This document shows positions 25,688 through 33,622 of a stretch of 64,000 nucleotides of DNA, piece by piece. The first letter of the stretch is position 1; every line of letters begins with the position of its first letter. Under the pieces are notes generated by a model, which searched no databases, had not been told where the DNA came from, and saw only the letters and a program-made list of their open reading frames with translations. Origin of the DNA: Flavobacteriaceae bacterium (GTDB taxonomy: Bacteria; Bacteroidota; Bacteroidia; Flavobacteriales; Flavobacteriaceae); NCBI GenBank assembly GCA_947456955.1, contig CANGTQ010000011.1:1-64000 (forward strand), read 5' to 3'. The translations under genes and the position numbers were made by a program.

Positions 25688-25737
25688 AAATTCAAAATTC
25701 CAGAAATAAACTCTTGTGGAATTTGGAATTTTTTTTA
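25688..25737 (+). terminator. Terminator after trhO
   Basis: Arms at 25688-25702 and 25717-25731 (TGGAATTTGGAATTT) pair over 15 bases with one mismatch and a 14-base loop, then a T run. The right arm and the ATTGGAATTT after it recur at 51499-51527 beside the HD hydrolase gene, so this hairpin belongs to a dispersed family. Confidence 0.65.
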
Positions 25738-25825
25738 TTGGAATTTATTTTTTTAAAATACTATCTTTACCAATTAATCGTTTTATGAATTATAAGTTGC
25801 TTTTTGCAATACTCAATATATAATT

Positions 25826-27205
25826 ATGGCTTGTCAAAGTTGTTCAACATCTGATGGTGGCGCACCTAAAGGATGCAAAAATAATGGGACTTGCGGCACC
25901 GATAGCTGCAACAAATTAACAGTTTTTGATTGGTTGGCCAACATGAGTCTGCCAAACGGAGAAACTGCTTTCGACTGTGTTGAAGTTCGCTTCAAAAACG
26001 GAAGAAAAGAATTTTTTCGCAATACCGAAAAACTTACACTTGGCATTGGCGATGTTGTGGCTACCGAAGCTTCTCCGGGACACGATGTTGGAATAGTAAC
26101 GCTTACCGGAGAATTGGTAAAGATTCAAATGAAGAAAAAAGGGGTTAATCACAGCAGCCCAGATATCCCAAAAGTATATCGAAAAGCATCTCAAAAAGAT
26201 ATTGATATTTGGAGTAGTGCACGTGATAAGGAGGCAGCAATGCAGGTAAAAGCACGTGAATTAGCAATTCTTCACAAATTAGAAATGAAAATTTCTGATG
26301 TAGAATATCAGGGAGACGGTTCTAAAGTGATTTTTTATTACACTGCCAGCGATAGAGTAGATTTTAGGCTCTTAATTAAAGATTATTCACGTGTTTTCAA
26401 TACTCGAATTGAAATGAAACAGGTTGGTTTGCGTCAAGAAGCATCTCGCCTTGGTGGCATTGGTTCTTGTGGTAGAGAATTATGCTGTTCTACTTGGTTA
26501 ACTGATTTCCGAAGCGTAAACACATCGGCTGCACGTTACCAACAATTGTCTTTAAATCCGCAAAAATTAGCCGGCCAATGCGGTAAATTAAAATGCTGTT
26601 TGAATTACGAATTGGATACATATCTAGACGCCTTAAAAGGATTCCCTGATTTTGAAACCAAATTGAAAACAGAAAAAGGCGATGCCATTTGCCAAAAACA
26701 AGATATTTTCAAAGGCTTAATGTGGTTTGCTTATACCGAAAATTTCGCCAATTGGCATGTCTTAAATATTGAGCAGGTAAAAGAAATAATTGCTGAAAAC
26801 AAACAAAACAAAAAAGTTAGTTCTCTAGAAGATTTTGCTATTGAAACTGTTGCCGAGCCAGAAAAAGATTTTAACAACGCTATGGGACAAGAAAGTCTAA
26901 CCCGATTTGATCAACCCAAAAAGAGTAAAAACAAAAACAGAAATAAAAATAAAAACAGGGTTTTACCCGAGGCCCAAGAGCGTCAGCGAATTGGCGAAGC
27001 AAAGCCAAACGGAGCGAAGCTAAATCAGAATCAGGAGCAAAACCAAAATAAAGGTCAAGGTCAAAACCAAAATAAAAAAGCACACGGTCAGGGGCAAAAA
27101 CACAACCAAAACCGAGCCAATCCGGAAGCTTCGGGCGAACGGAGCGAAGCTAAACCAGCAGACAAAAAACCAATAATCATAAAAAAGAATGAGAATAAAG
27201 AATAG
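25826..27205 (+). CDS. ricT: PSP1 domain protein, RicT homologue
   Basis: Homologue of RicT (YaaT), an iron-sulfur-containing subunit of the Ric complex that influences RNase Y and signalling in Bacillus; its role in Bacteroidetes is less clear. The 459 residues begin with a cysteine-rich segment (CQSCSTSDGG ... CKNNGTC ... CN). The PSP1 core contains the diagnostic GGIGSCGRELCCSTWL and a further CGKLKCCLNYE. After about residue 350 the tail becomes a low-complexity K/N/Q-rich region. It carries two copies of a short DNA repeat read in different frames (27008-27026 and 27125-27156). Its end overlaps the gldH start by 17 bases. Confidence 0.88.
   Translation: MACQSCSTSDGGAPKGCKNNGTCGTDSCNKLTVFDWLANMSLPNGETAFDCVEVRFKNGRKEFFRNTEKLTLGIGDVVATEASPGHDVGIVTLTGELVKIQMKKKGVNHSSPDIPKVYRKASQKDIDIWSSARDKEAAMQVKARELAILHKLEMKISDVEYQGDGSKVIFYYTASDRVDFRLLIKDYSRVFNTRIEMKQVGLRQEASRLGGIGSCGRELCCSTWLTDFRSVNTSAARYQQLSLNPQKLAGQCGKLKCCLNYELDTYLDALKGFPDFETKLKTEKGDAICQKQDIFKGLMWFAYTENFANWHVLNIEQVKEIIAENKQNKKVSSLEDFAIETVAEPEKDFNNAMGQESLTRFDQPKKSKNKNRNKNKNRVLPEAQERQRIGEAKPNGAKLNQNQEQNQNKGQGQNQNKKAHGQGQKHNQNRANPEASGERSEAKPADKKPIIIKKNENKE
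27008..27026 (+). repeat. Coding repeat, copy C (partial), in ricT
   Basis: AACGGAGCGAAGCTAAATC matches 18 of 19 bases of copy B at 27125-27156 but is read in another frame (NGAKL instead of RSEAKP). Confidence 0.65.
27125..27156 (+). repeat. 32-bp coding repeat, copy B, in ricT
   Basis: The unit begins GAAGCTTCGGGCGAACG and encodes EASGERSEAKP in the low-complexity tail. Inverted GAAGC/GCTTC words give it a partial dyad. Confidence 0.65.
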
Positions 27206-27674
27206 CATCCTTTTTATTTTGATAGTTCTTTTGGCTATTTCCTGTGATAAAAAAAGGGTATTCGATGAATATAAATCGGTTGGAAAAACCTGGCATAAAG
27301 ATAGTATCGTGACTTTTGAATTGCCAAAATTGGACCCGAAAAAGAACTTTAATTTGTATGTAAATGTTCGTGATAATGATGATTATCCATTCAATAATTT
27401 ATTTCTGATTGTTTCTTTGGAACAACCCAACAGAAAAGTAAAAGTAGACACGCTCGAATACCAAATGACTAATCCTGACGGAACGCTTCTTGGGGATGGC
27501 TTTTCGGATATTAAAGAAAGTAAGCTTTTTTATAAAGACAAAGTAAACTTTACTCAAAAAGGAATTTATAAAGTTCATATACAACAAGCAACCAGACAAA
27601 CTGGTAAAATTGAAGGGGTAACAGCGCTTCCTGGTATTACTGATGTTGGTTTTAGAATAGAATCTACAGAATAA
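27189..27674 (+). CDS. gldH: Gliding motility lipoprotein GldH
   Basis: Lipoprotein of 161 residues required for gliding, and linked to type IX secretion function, in Flavobacterium johnsoniae. The signal peptide ends in the lipobox LAISC (Cys19). The mature protein has the GldH pattern FDEYKSVGKTWHKDSIVTFELPKLD and the DNDDYPFNNLFLIVSLEQP strand region. The start overlaps the ricT end by 17 bases, and PBP1A begins 4 bases downstream, so ricT-gldH-PBP1A form an operon. Its presence agrees with the two T9SS-sorted peptidases in the window. Confidence 0.93.
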   Translation: MRIKNSILFILIVLLAISCDKKRVFDEYKSVGKTWHKDSIVTFELPKLDPKKNFNLYVNVRDNDDYPFNNLFLIVSLEQPNRKVKVDTLEYQMTNPDGTLLGDGFSDIKESKLFYKDKVNFTQKGIYKVHIQQATRQTGKIEGVTALPGITDVGFRIESTE

Positions 27675-27678
27675 AATT

Positions 27679-29988
27679 ATGGCACAAAAAAATAACACTC
27701 CGGTCAAAGACATTAAATATTATCAAAAGAAATTTTGGAAGTTATTCTTTTACGGTCTTGGAGTAATGGCTTTGTTTTTCACCTTGGCTTCATGGGGATT
27801 TTTTGGAAGTATGCCTTCTTTTGAAGATTTAGAAAACCCTGAATCTAATTTGGCTACAGAAGTTATTTCTTCTGATGGTGTGACTATAGGTAAGTTTTAT
27901 AATGAAAACAGAACGCCAATAAAATATGAAGATTTACCGCAAAGTTTGGTCAAAGCTTTAGTCGCCACTGAAGATGAGCGTTTCTACAAACATTCCGGAA
28001 TTGATGCACGAAGAACTCTAGGCGCCGTTTTAAAATTGGGTTCTGATGGCGGAGCGAGTACACTTACGCAGCAATTGGCCAAATTGTTATTTCATGGTGA
28101 AGGTTCAACGTTTAAACTTTTTCGGGTTATCCAAAAAGTAAAAGAATGGATTATTGCGGTTAAATTAGAACGTCAATATACCAAAAATGAAATCATTGCA
28201 ATGTATCTGAACAAAGCCGATTTTGTTAATACGGCTGTTGGAATTCGATCAGCTTCAAAAGTATATTTCGGAAAAGAGCCCCGCGATTTGACCATAGATG
28301 AAGCGGCAATGTTTGTCGGAATGCTTAAAAATCCATCTCTATATAATCCGTTACGCCGACTAGAAAAAGTCCGTTTGCGAAGAAATACGGTTTTGGGTCA
28401 AATGGTTAGAAATGGCATTTTAGATCAGGCTACTAAAAATAAATTAGCTGGCAAACCAATCGTTTTACACTTTCACCCCGAAAGTCACAAAGAGGGAACA
28501 GCTACATACTTTAGAGAATTCCTTCGCGAATACATGAAAAATTGGGCTAAAGAAAATAAAAAACCTGATGGGAGTGATTGGGATATTTATAGTGATGGTC
28601 TAAAAATCTACACCACTATAGATTCAAAGATTCAGGAACATGCCGAAGAAGCGGTTCAGGCACACATGAAAAATTTACAGAAAGAATTCTTTGAACAACA
28701 AAAAGATAATAAAAACGCTCCGTTTTTAAAAATTACTCCGGAAGAAACCAGTAGAATCATGGATAAAGCCATGAAATCATCTGAGCGTTGGCGAATCATG
28801 AAGGAAGATGACAAATCAGAGGAAGAAATTATTGCCTCATTTGGTGTCAAAACAAAAATGAAAATCTTTTCATGGAAAGGCGAAATCGATACTTTGATGA
28901 CACCTACCGATTCTATTAGATATTACAAACATTTTCTTCAAGCCGGGGTAATGTCAATGGAGCCAAAAACCGGTCATATTAAGGCTTGGGTTGGTGGAAT
29001 TGATTATAAATATTTTCAATACGACCACGTTGGACAAGGTGCACGACAAGTGGGCTCAACATTCAAACCGTTTGTTTACGCAACAGCCATCGAACAATTA
29101 GGAATGTCTCCTTGTGATTCGATCATCGATAGCCCATTTATGATTCATAAAGGAAGATACAATGTTACCGAAGATTGGGAACCCAAAAATTCGGACAGAC
29201 AATACCGTGGAATGGTGACCTTAAGAAGAGCATTAGCCAATTCCATTAATACTGTTTCGGCGAAACTTATGGATAAAGTCGGTCCCGAAGCGGTAGTTGC
29301 CTTAACCAAAAAATTAGGTGTAAAATCAGATATTCCTGTACAACCATCAATTGCACTTGGTGCTGTAGAAATTACAGTTGAAGATATGGTTGCGGCTTAT
29401 AGTACTTTTGCTAATCAGGGCGTTTATATCAAGCCACAATTCATAAGCAGAATTGAAGACAAAAATGGCGTAGTGCTTTATGAAACGGTTCCTGAATCGC
29501 ATGATGTTTTGAATAAAGATATTGCTTATGCTGTAATTAAACTTCTCGAAGGTGTTACAGAAGAAGGTTCCGGAGTGCGTTTACGTACACAAAGCGGTGG
29601 AAGTGGCGACAATCGCTGGACAGGCTATCCATACATGTTTACAAATCCAATTGCCGGAAAAACAGGAACATCCCAAAATCAATCTGATGGCTGGTTTATT
29701 GGAATGGTGCCTAATTTAGTTACCGGAGTTTGGGTGGGTTGCGAAGATCGTTCGGCTCGTTTCAAAGGAATCACCTATGGTCAGGGCGCAACAGCTGCTT
29801 TACCAATTTGGGGTTATATGATGAAAAAATGTTACGAAGATAAAGATTTGCTGATTTCAAAAGATCCGTTTGAAAGACCTGATAATTTATCTATAAAAGT
29901 AGATTGCTGGTCGCAAAGAAAAGTAGAAACCGACTCGACTGCACTTCCTCCTGAAGAAGAACAAAACACAGAAGAGTTTGGATTATAA
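27679..29988 (+). CDS. Bifunctional penicillin-binding protein 1A
   Basis: Class A PBP of 769 residues that polymerises glycan strands and crosslinks peptides. A cytoplasmic tail and one transmembrane helix (about residues 19-42) precede the GT51 glycosyltransferase domain, with EDERFYKHSGIDARRTLGA (catalytic Glu) and GGASTLTQQLAK. The transpeptidase domain has the SxxK box in GSTFKPFVYA, the SxN box as SIN in ALANSINTV, and KTGTS late in the protein. All catalytic motifs are intact. It is third in the ricT-gldH operon. Confidence 0.95.
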   Translation: MAQKNNTPVKDIKYYQKKFWKLFFYGLGVMALFFTLASWGFFGSMPSFEDLENPESNLATEVISSDGVTIGKFYNENRTPIKYEDLPQSLVKALVATEDERFYKHSGIDARRTLGAVLKLGSDGGASTLTQQLAKLLFHGEGSTFKLFRVIQKVKEWIIAVKLERQYTKNEIIAMYLNKADFVNTAVGIRSASKVYFGKEPRDLTIDEAAMFVGMLKNPSLYNPLRRLEKVRLRRNTVLGQMVRNGILDQATKNKLAGKPIVLHFHPESHKEGTATYFREFLREYMKNWAKENKKPDGSDWDIYSDGLKIYTTIDSKIQEHAEEAVQAHMKNLQKEFFEQQKDNKNAPFLKITPEETSRIMDKAMKSSERWRIMKEDDKSEEEIIASFGVKTKMKIFSWKGEIDTLMTPTDSIRYYKHFLQAGVMSMEPKTGHIKAWVGGIDYKYFQYDHVGQGARQVGSTFKPFVYATAIEQLGMSPCDSIIDSPFMIHKGRYNVTEDWEPKNSDRQYRGMVTLRRALANSINTVSAKLMDKVGPEAVVALTKKLGVKSDIPVQPSIALGAVEITVEDMVAAYSTFANQGVYIKPQFISRIEDKNGVVLYETVPESHDVLNKDIAYAVIKLLEGVTEEGSGVRLRTQSGGSGDNRWTGYPYMFTNPIAGKTGTSQNQSDGWFIGMVPNLVTGVWVGCEDRSARFKGITYGQGATAALPIWGYMMKKCYEDKDLLISKDPFERPDNLSIKVDCWSQRKVETDSTALPPEEEQNTEEFGL

Positions 29989-30004
29989 TAGTTGAAAATA
30001 AATC

Positions 30005-30706
30005 ATGATTAACAAAAAAGTAAATTCCGTTCAAGAGGCACTTCAAGGTATTGAAGACAATATGACCATCATGCTTGGCGGCTTTGGTCTTTGCGGTATT
30101 CCCGAAAACAGTATTGCTGAATTAGTAAAAAAAGAAACTACCGGATTAACCTGCATTTCAAACAATGCCGGTGTCGATGATTTTGGACTTGGATTGCTTT
30201 TGCAAAAAAGACAAATTAAAAAAATGATTTCTTCCTATGTTGGAGAAAACGCTGAATTTGAACGCCAAATGCTTTCCGGAGAATTAGATGTAGAACTTAC
30301 TCCGCAAGGAACATTAGCCGAAAAATGTCGAGCTGCTCAAGCCGGAATTCCTGCCTTTTTTACACCTGCAGGTTACGGAACTGAAGTTGCAGAAGGAAAA
30401 GAAACACGTGAATTCAACGGAAAAATGCACGTAATGGAATTAGCCTACAAAGCGGATTTCTCCATCGTAAAAGCATGGAAAGGCGACGAGGCCGGAAACC
30501 TGATTTTCAAAGGAACCGCCCGAAACTTTAACGCTTGTATGGCCGGCGCAGGAAAAATTACCATAGCTGAAGTAGAAGAATTATTACCCGTAGGTTCACT
30601 AGATCCAAATCAAATACACATTCCCGGAATATTGGTACAACGTATCTTCAAAGGAGAAAAATTTGAAAAAAGAATTGAGCAACGAACAGTTAGAAAAAGA
30701 GAATAG
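30005..30706 (+). CDS. scoA: 3-oxoacid CoA-transferase subunit A
   Basis: Alpha subunit of a class I CoA-transferase (succinyl-CoA:3-ketoacid type), used in ketone body or acetoacetate activation. The 233 residues show the subunit A signature [18 protein letters not shown] and [15 protein letters not shown] near the N-terminus, and [15 protein letters not shown]. The B subunit follows after 90 bases that carry a dispersed repeat (30761-30790). It begins 16 bases after the PBP1A stop. Acetate or butyrate CoA-transferases are close alternatives; the pairing and length favour SCOT. Confidence 0.9.
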   Translation: MINKKVNSVQEALQGIEDNMTIMLGGFGLCGIPENSIAELVKKETTGLTCISNNAGVDDFGLGLLLQKRQIKKMISSYVGENAEFERQMLSGELDVELTPQGTLAEKCRAAQAGIPAFFTPAGYGTEVAEGKETREFNGKMHVMELAYKADFSIVKAWKGDEAGNLIFKGTARNFNACMAGAGKITIAEVEELLPVGSLDPNQIHIPGILVQRIFKGEKFEKRIEQRTVRKRE

Positions 30707-30760
30707 AACATAGAAAATAGAGAATAGATTTTACGCTTTTTCTTTTCTGTAAATGATAAT

Positions 30761-30790
30761 TCTTAATGACACTTAATACCTTAATGGTTT
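30761..30790 (-). repeat. AACCATTAAGGTATTAAG repeat between scoA and scoB
   Basis: The reverse complement of 30761-30789 matches 39037-39065 (hemF-hemB gap) with one internal mismatch over about 29 bases. Confidence 0.65.
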
Positions 30791-30796
30791 AAAAAA

Positions 30797-31453
30797 ATGT
30801 TAGACAAAAACGACATCGCAAAACGAATAGCCAAAGAAGTTAAAGACCGCTATTATGTTAACTTAGGAATCGGGATTCCAACCTTGGTAGCCAACTATGT
30901 TCGTACTGATATTTCGGTCGAATTTCAAAGCGAAAACGGCGTTCTCGGAATGGGACCATTCCCTTTTGAAGGAGAAGAAGATGCCGATATTATCAATGCA
31001 GGAAAACAAACGATTACAACATTACCCGGAGCTAGTTTTTTTGATTCCGCTTTTAGTTTCGGAATGATTCGCAGTCAAAAAGTAGATTTAACGATTCTTG
31101 GCGCTATGGAAGTTGCCGAAAACGGCGATATCGCTAACTGGAAAATTCCTGGGAAAATGGTCAAAGGAATGGGCGGCGCAATGGATTTAGTAGCTTCGGC
31201 CGAAAATATAATCGTTGCCATGATGCATGTTAACAAAGCGGGTGAAAGTAAAATCTTAAAAAAATGTACTCTGCCGTTAACCGGAGTTGGTTGTGTTAAA
31301 AAAGTGGTTACTGAATTGGCCGTTTTAGAAATAACTCCAAAAGGTTTCAAACTTATAGAACGCGCGCCTGGCGTTTCTGTAGAACACATCATCGCTTCGA
31401 CTGAAGCCGATTTAATCATTGAAGGAGAAATTCCGGAGATGGTTATTGATTAG
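30797..31453 (+). CDS. scoB: 3-oxoacid CoA-transferase subunit B
   Basis: Beta subunit, 218 residues. Catalytic Glu46 lies in FQSENGVLGMGPFP, the signature of subunit B, preceded by the GIGIPTLVANY motif. The substrate-binding segment NWKIPGKMVKGMGGAMDLV is conserved. It works as a heteromer with the preceding subunit, transferring CoA from succinyl-CoA to acetoacetate. It is followed by a 110-bp inverted-repeat element at the convergent junction. Confidence 0.92.
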   Translation: MLDKNDIAKRIAKEVKDRYYVNLGIGIPTLVANYVRTDISVEFQSENGVLGMGPFPFEGEEDADIINAGKQTITTLPGASFFDSAFSFGMIRSQKVDLTILGAMEVAENGDIANWKIPGKMVKGMGGAMDLVASAENIIVAMMHVNKAGESKILKKCTLPLTGVGCVKKVVTELAVLEITPKGFKLIERAPGVSVEHIIASTEADLIIEGEIPEMVID

Positions 31454-31457
31454 TTTC

Positions 31458-31567
31458 TTGTCATTCCGTCTCGTCTTTTGGGACGAGTGAGGAATCTCAT
31501 GAAGTGGTTAAGACAATGTGATTTAGCTCCGCTCAACCTAAAGGTGTCTCCTTCGTCAAAATGACAA
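31458..31567. repeat. 110-bp element bounded by TTGTCATT/AATGACAA
   Basis: Perfect 8-base terminal inverted repeats (31458-31465 and 31560-31567) enclose a hairpin with CTCGTC (31470-31475) and GACGAG (31482-31487). It fills the gap between convergent genes and could end transcription from both sides. Similar TGTCATTCC ends occur at 60188-60254. Confidence 0.65.
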
Positions 31568-31575
31568 AGCAATCA

Positions 31576-31968
31576 CTATTTACTCGCCAAATAATCAAGT
31601 AAAACTTCATTAGCATTCCCAAAAGTATTCGCTTTTTCAGTGATGCTGACCGCTCTTTTTTTATTCAGTTTATAAGTTAAATCAAATTCTGTCGTAAACA
31701 ATATTGCCGACAAGAATGGATTATTGATATACGAAACCAAGGTATCACGTGCATTATCAATAGTGTGAATTTCGATTATTTCTTCCTGCTGGAATTTGTA
31801 TTTAAGTTCCATTTTCAAAATACCTTCTTCTACAATTGGGCGAACATAGATATTCATCAGATCAGTATTCCCAATAGTTTTTGCCATGGTTAATTTAGCA
31901 AAAGTTCCATCAGCTAAACTGGCTTTGACATGGTTATAAAAATCGGAAAAAGATTCGGTAAACGACAT
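31576..31968 (-). CDS. Unknown conserved-type protein downstream of the SpmAB-like transporter gene
   Basis: A 130-residue cytoplasmic protein with no signal peptide, transmembrane segment or motif I recognise. It alternates a helical N-terminus (ESFSDFYNHVKASL), strands with charged ends (LKMELKYKFQQEEIIEIHTI) and a helical C-terminus. It starts 19 bases after the upstream transporter gene on the same strand and is probably co-transcribed with it. Codon use and length look genuine. No function is assigned. Confidence 0.65.
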   Translation of the reverse strand: MSFTESFSDFYNHVKASLADGTFAKLTMAKTIGNTDLMNIYVRPIVEEGILKMELKYKFQQEEIIEIHTIDNARDTLVSYINNPFLSAILFTTEFDLTYKLNKKRAVSITEKANTFGNANEVLLDYLASK

Positions 31969-31987
31969 TGGAATTTCTGTTTATATT

Positions 31988-33427
31988 TTAAAAAAACCAA
32001 CTTGCCACAAAAATAGCTGTAATCACACAAACCAAATCGACCAAAAGCATGGTTCCAAGTGTGTAACGAGTGTTCTTAACATTTATTGACCCAAAGTAAA
32101 CAGCTATGACATAAAAAGTGCTTTCGGCACTGCATTGAAAAATACTGCTCAGCCTACCAGTTAAGGAATCAGCGCCAAAAGTATTCATTGAATCGATTAA
32201 AAAACCTCTTGATCCTGCAGAGCTAAAAGGTCTAAGAAGCGCAACTGGTAAAGCGTCGGTAATTTCTTTTGTTACACCCATATTAGAAAAAATAAAAGCA
32301 ATCCAATTACTAATAATTTCAAATAAACCACTATTTCTGAATAATGAAATTGCCACTAACATTCCCATCACATATGGAAAAATTGTTACCCCTGTTTTTA
32401 CACCTTTGTTTGCTCCTTCTACAAATGACTCATAAACTGTAGTATTTGCCTCTATAAATTTTTTCTCTTTTATAAATGATAAGATTAAAGTAAAAGCAAT
32501 AATTCCAACTAATATCAAGGCTGAAAGATTTGAAGTAAAATAATTTTTTCCTATTAGATCTAAATGATTTACATACATCAACAATCCCACAATTGCGGAA
32601 ATTAATACCATTAAGCCAATTACTAATGACGCACTTTTGAAATTTATTTTTTGTTTAAATCCAACTATTAGAAAAGCAGCAATTGTTCCTATAAATGATG
32701 TAATTATACAAGGCAGCATAACGTCAGCCGGATTAGTAGCATTGGCAGCTGCACGATAGCCAATTATCGAAGTTGCTATCAAAGTAAGTCCAGAAGCGTG
32801 TAAACACATGAACATGATTTGAGCATCGCTGGCCTTATCTTTATCGGGATTAATTTCTTGTAAACTTTGCATGGCTTTTAACCCAAATGGTGTTGCGGCA
32901 GAATCCAAACCAAGGAAATTTGCTGCAAAATTTAAAGTCATATAGGAAATAGATTCGTGATTCTTAGGCACCGTTGGGAAGACTTTTACGAAAACTGGAC
33001 TTAAGACTTTTGCCAATTTTTCGGATGCTCCAGAAATGATTAAAAGTTCCATCAATCCACAGAAAAAAGCTAAATAGGCAATCAACGGAATGATTAAATC
33101 AAGCAAACTGCTTTTGCAAGTTGGTAGTAATCCATCCGATTTCTGAACACCTGAATAAATTTTAACAGTCTTTGCTTTATAAATATAGGTGGTGTCTGCG
33201 TTTAGCGTATCTCTATCTATAATTATGGTTTGTTCAGGTGCTTTTTTGATGCTGTCCATTACAAATTTCGGAACTTGTTCCAAATATTTTTCTGAAATTA
33301 AAATGGGATCATCCTTTTTCCCATTCAAAACATTATCAATAGTATAGCTGTTTCCAATACTCAAACTAACTATTACAAAGGCTATAGATGAAACAAAAAT
33401 AGCTAGCCAAAATCTGCTTAAAACCAT
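31988..33427 (-). CDS. Nucleoside-recognition (SpmA/SpmB-like) membrane protein
   Basis: A 479-residue inner-membrane protein with about ten hydrophobic segments. Two Gate (nucleoside recognition) modules are visible: one around residues 105-250 (IPLIAYLAFFCGLMELL ... LNFAANFLGLDSAATPFGLKAM) and another around 330-479 (GVKTGVTIFPYVMGMLVAISLFRNSGLF ... RPFSSAGSRGFLIDSM). They correspond to SpmA and SpmB of Bacillus fused in one chain. The transported substrate is unknown. An extracytoplasmic loop of about 80 residues follows the first helix. Confidence 0.8.
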   Translation of the reverse strand: MVLSRFWLAIFVSSIAFVIVSLSIGNSYTIDNVLNGKKDDPILISEKYLEQVPKFVMDSIKKAPEQTIIIDRDTLNADTTYIYKAKTVKIYSGVQKSDGLLPTCKSSLLDLIIPLIAYLAFFCGLMELLIISGASEKLAKVLSPVFVKVFPTVPKNHESISYMTLNFAANFLGLDSAATPFGLKAMQSLQEINPDKDKASDAQIMFMCLHASGLTLIATSIIGYRAAANATNPADVMLPCIITSFIGTIAAFLIVGFKQKINFKSASLVIGLMVLISAIVGLLMYVNHLDLIGKNYFTSNLSALILVGIIAFTLILSFIKEKKFIEANTTVYESFVEGANKGVKTGVTIFPYVMGMLVAISLFRNSGLFEIISNWIAFIFSNMGVTKEITDALPVALLRPFSSAGSRGFLIDSMNTFGADSLTGRLSSIFQCSAESTFYVIAVYFGSINVKNTRYTLGTMLLVDLVCVITAIFVASWFF

Positions 33428-33622
33428 GGGTTGTTTTTTTGTAAATATAGCATTTATCGATTTTGAATTAAAAAAATAAAGCCTATTTTTATTCGATGCA
33501 TTTAGTATGGCTTAAACAAAGTATAAATTTTCATGAATATATGTTAATAAAATACGGATTTTAATCCTGTGTCATTATATTTACTGACTTTTAATTACAA
33601 ATTATTCATTTCTGTAAAATTT

